This document shows positions 9,868-17,307 of a stretch of DNA of 17,307 bases, one piece after another. Numbering within the stretch: the stretch's first letter is position 1; every line of letters starts with the position of its first letter. This DNA comes from Beroe ovata. Taxonomy: Eukaryota; Ctenophora; Nuda; Beroida; Beroidae. The notes under the pieces are model-generated. The model was not told the origin of the DNA and did no database searches. It worked only from the letters and a program-made list of their open reading frames with translations. The translations under genes and the position numbers were made by a program. The stretch is from positions 271,299-288,605 of the forward strand of contig CAMPET010000036.1 of the NCBI GenBank assembly GCA_946803715.1. Direction: 5' to 3'.

Positions 9868-9916
9868 ATCACATAACCCAAAATTGGAACAATGTTCCAA
9901 TTTTGGGTTATGTGAT
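9868..9916. repeat. Perfect inverted repeat, 23-bp arms with 3-nt spacer
   Basis: Arms 9868-9890 and 9894-9916 are exact reverse complements (ATCACATAACCC... and its mirror), separated by AAT. As RNA it would form a very stable 23-bp stem with a three-base loop. It lies about 460 bp after the semaphorin stop, probably within or just past its 3' UTR. Confidence 0.95.
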
Positions 9917-9948
9917 TGTATAGTATGAAAGTTAAATCATGGAAAAAT

Positions 9949-9954
9949 ATTAAA
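9949..9954 (+). terminator. Candidate polyadenylation signal ATTAAA
   Basis: ATTAAA is the commonest variant of AATAAA. It occurs 543 bp after the semaphorin stop codon and just past the long hairpin. No AATAAA was seen between the stop and this point. A transcript end is needed to confirm it. Confidence 0.25.
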
Positions 9955-10240
9955 CACTGAGCGATGGTTATTCATCATCATGATGCCATTATTTTAGTTG
10001 CACTGTTTTCCTAGCGTTTTGGTTGTTTTATGGCTATGTTTATTGATGGTTATTTTAGTTTGTAATTACATTCACACTGCAACTGTACATCACTATAATT
10101 TGTAATTATGATTAATTATATTCTTGCGAATATTTGTTGGTCTGTAAGTGTATAACATGTATAATTGTATAGTCATAAGGGTTTAAAATCCTGTTGTCAG
10201 GGCGTCAGGCCACCCTGGGTCCCTGGAATCCTGGATCAAT

Positions 10241-10275
10241 TCGTCAGATTTTATATCCGACCTCTGAAATAGTGA
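10241..10275. mobile_element. Short, degraded foldback MITE-like copy
   Basis: It begins TCGTCAGATTTTAT and ends GTGAAATCTGACAA, matching the termini of the two better copies downstream. Flanks are GGATCAAT (10233-10240) and GGATTAAT (10276-10283), an apparent 8-bp target duplication with one mismatch. Too short to encode anything. Confidence 0.45.
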
Positions 10276-10341
10276 AATCTGACAAGGATTAATGATCATT
10301 AACTGCATTGTATATTGTTTAAAATATAGTTGTAGTCAGAT

Positions 10342-10485
10342 TTGTAGGATTTCATCCTACCTATACCCTTGCAAGGCCTTGCTGGCGGGATTTTATCCCT
10401 GGCAAGGGCGGATTGAAAATTGCGCGCACCGCGCCGCGGGCGCGCGGCCCGGCCGACGGTAGGGTAAAATACTAAAATCCTACAA
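10342..10485. mobile_element. Related foldback element with TTGTAGGATTT termini
   Basis: The left end TTGTAGGATTTCATCCTACC mirrors the right end, which contains GGTAGGGTAAAAT and closes with AAAATCCTACAA. The layout is that of the TTGTCAGATTTTATCTGACC copies, but the bases flanking the GATTTYATC core differ while still pairing. The interior is GC-rich and self-complementary (GCGCGC runs). No clear target duplication. Confidence 0.4.
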
Positions 10486-10504
10486 CGATTTATATTACAA
10501 TTGT

Positions 10505-10570
10505 TTGTCAGATTTTATCTGACCTGTGTTTCTCGCGCGCGAGAAGCAGAGGTCAGATAAAATCTGACAA
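10505..10570. mobile_element. Foldback MITE-like element with target duplication
   Basis: A 66-bp near-palindrome. TTGTCAGATTTTATCTGACC on the left is mirrored on the right, around a core TTCTCGCGCGCGAGAA (10530-10545). ACAATTGT flanks it directly on both sides (10497-10504 and 10571-10578). Because ACAATTGT is itself palindromic, it can be read as a target duplication or as part of the stem. The third copy favours the duplication reading. Confidence 0.6.
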
Positions 10571-10606
10571 ACAATTGTTAGTTGTTTGGCGAAGCGGCTT
10601 GCGTCA

Positions 10607-10644
10607 GCGGCGCAAACTGCATGAGAATTATAAGTTTGCGCCGC
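10607..10644. repeat. Inverted repeat with 12-bp arms, 14-nt spacer
   Basis: GCGGCGCAAACT (10607-10618) and AGTTTGCGCCGC (10633-10644) are exact reverse complements. It lies between two foldback elements and is probably a remnant of another. Confidence 0.85.
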
Positions 10645-10646
10645 GC

Positions 10647-10743
10647 GCGCGCGAAACGAAATTCTCGACAGGGTCTATCATCGATCGACAAAATTGTTAG
10701 CCAATAACAACAAATAAACCCTGCTGATAATTTCGTCGCGCGC
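10647..10743. repeat. Imperfect inverted repeat, about 27-bp arms
   Basis: The left arm (10647-10674, GCGCGCGAAACGAAATT... ending ACAGGGT) pairs imperfectly with the right arm (10718-10743, ACCCTGCTGATAATTTCGTC then GCGCGC). About 43 bp of AT-rich sequence separate them. The GC-rich outer ends resemble the cores of the neighbouring foldback elements. Confidence 0.6.
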
Positions 10744-10974
10744 TTTGCGATCGAATCCTCTTAAGAATATCATCTTTTTTGCATTACATTTCAGTCACTC
10801 ATATATGAACACATTGCGTGCGCCAGCGCCCTTATTTTTCTATTTTCAGTGAATATGTGGGGTGCGTAAGCTTTGAGTCACGAATTTTTTGTATTCACAG
10901 GTTGTTAGTAGAATATTGAATATGGGCATGATCTGATATTTCTGAAATTAGGAAAGAGTATTGCAATGATTTGC

Positions 10975-11059
10975 TTGTCAGATGTTACCTGACCTGTTTC
11001 TCGCGCGAGCGCGCCTTCATCGAAGGCGCGAGAAACTGAGGTCAGATAAAATCTGACAA
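10975..11059. mobile_element. Foldback MITE-like element with 9-bp target duplication
   Basis: An 85-bp element with termini TTGTCAGATGTTACCTGACC and GGTCAGATAAAATCTGACAA. Nested inside are TTTCTCGCGC/GCGCGAGAAA (10997-11006 and 11026-11035) and GCGCCTTC/GAAGGCGC (11011-11018 and 11022-11029). ATGATTTGC, which is not palindromic, flanks it directly at 10966-10974 and 11060-11068, good evidence of insertion. It is non-autonomous; a Mutator- or hAT-type source is possible from the 8-9 bp duplications but unproven. Confidence 0.65.
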
Positions 11060-11166
11060 ATGATTTGCAACAAACCAACAGAAAGTTTATGATTTTTATA
11101 ATTTCTTTGTATTCCTTGAGTTGATCTATGCAACAGTGGTAATGTAATTTATTCTATTTGAAGGAA

Positions 11167-11174
11167 TATAAAAA
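11167..11174 (+). promoter_or_regulatory. Candidate TATA box of the coronin gene
   Basis: TATAAAAA lies 185 bp upstream of the coronin ATG in AT-rich sequence. The position would give a 5' UTR of about 150 bases. CTATTCTTTAG just before the ATG also resembles a splice acceptor, so a 5' UTR intron is an alternative. Confidence 0.25.
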
Positions 11175-11351
11175 GTTTTTTGCATTATACCTTTAGCAAG
11201 CTAAAGCTTCAGAACCTCCCTGAAAATGCATCCCACCCTCATGTTTGTCTGTAGTGATGTTGATACATTGTGATATCAAATTTATATCCATCACATCTAA
11301 TTTAATTTCCATTCTATCATATCCAATTTAACCTCAACCTATTCTTTAGTC

Positions 11352-17221
<5,870 letters not shown>

Positions 17222-17307
17222 GTATGTGTGTGAGTTTGTGTCTGTGTGTGGGTGTGTGTGTATGTGTATTGTGTGTGTATGTGAGTGTGTGTGTGTGTGT
17301 GTGTGTG
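17222..17307. repeat. TG microsatellite at the start of coronin intron 6
   Basis: The donor GTATGTGTGTGAG runs directly into an imperfect TG tract that continues to the window edge, so the splice site is embedded in the repeat. Confidence 0.85.

Larger units (their letters stand above)
9407..11351. other. Intergenic region with semaphorin 3' UTR, foldback elements and coronin 5' region
   Basis: These 1945 bp separate the semaphorin stop from the coronin ATG. The first about 550 bp probably include the semaphorin 3' UTR. Positions 10241-11068 are crowded with inverted repeats described separately. The last about 280 bp are AT-rich and should contain the coronin promoter and 5' UTR. No protein-coding frame with recognisable homology is present. 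Confidence 0.75.

Noticed and set aside
9868-9916. microRNA precursor
   Set aside because: The loop is only 3 nt and the stem is perfect and just 23 bp, unlike a typical pre-miRNA. A repeat or UTR hairpin is more likely.

Overview
The window is eukaryotic nuclear DNA, almost certainly from an animal or a close relative. Two multi-exon genes lie head-to-tail on the + strand, with GT-AG introns mostly 85-250 bp long and many TG/CA microsatellites. A membrane semaphorin next to a coronin fits a metazoan. The short introns, diverged sequences and unusual semaphorin architecture suggest an early-branching lineage such as a sponge or other non-bilaterian. I cannot fix the taxon from sequence alone.

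Positions 1-1720 hold a CA repeat, a TG repeat and one tentative small exon (269-346). They probably contain or flank the missing 5' end of the semaphorin gene. Positions 1721-9406 carry the semaphorin, modelled as 13 exons that join in one open frame of 973 codons. The order is sema domain (N-terminus missing), PSI, two Ig domains, one transmembrane segment and a cytoplasmic tail of about 314 residues rich in proline and in short signalling motifs. Introns 1 and 2 contain dense CACGTG and TGACGTCA palindromes, an RFX-like X-box and a CCAAT cluster.

Positions 9407-11351 are intergenic. They hold a perfect 23-bp-arm hairpin and a group of foldback, MITE-like elements, three of which show apparent 8-9 bp target duplications. 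Positions 11352-17221 carry the first six coding exons (279 codons) of a coronin. Five are packed within 1.2 kb; the sixth follows a 4.6-kb intron. That intron holds TG microsatellites, a 133-base G run ending at an ambiguous base (probably an assembly or base-calling artefact) and a 16-bp minisatellite. The coronin continues past the window's end.

Both genes connect to the actin cytoskeleton in general terms: semaphorins signal through plexins to actin, and coronins bind F-actin and Arp2/3. Nothing here shows that the two are linked functionally. I saw no rRNA, tRNA, CRISPR array or prokaryotic-type operon, and no wholly unknown gene system. The most unusual items are the semaphorin architecture, the foldback-element group and the palindromic transcription-factor sites.
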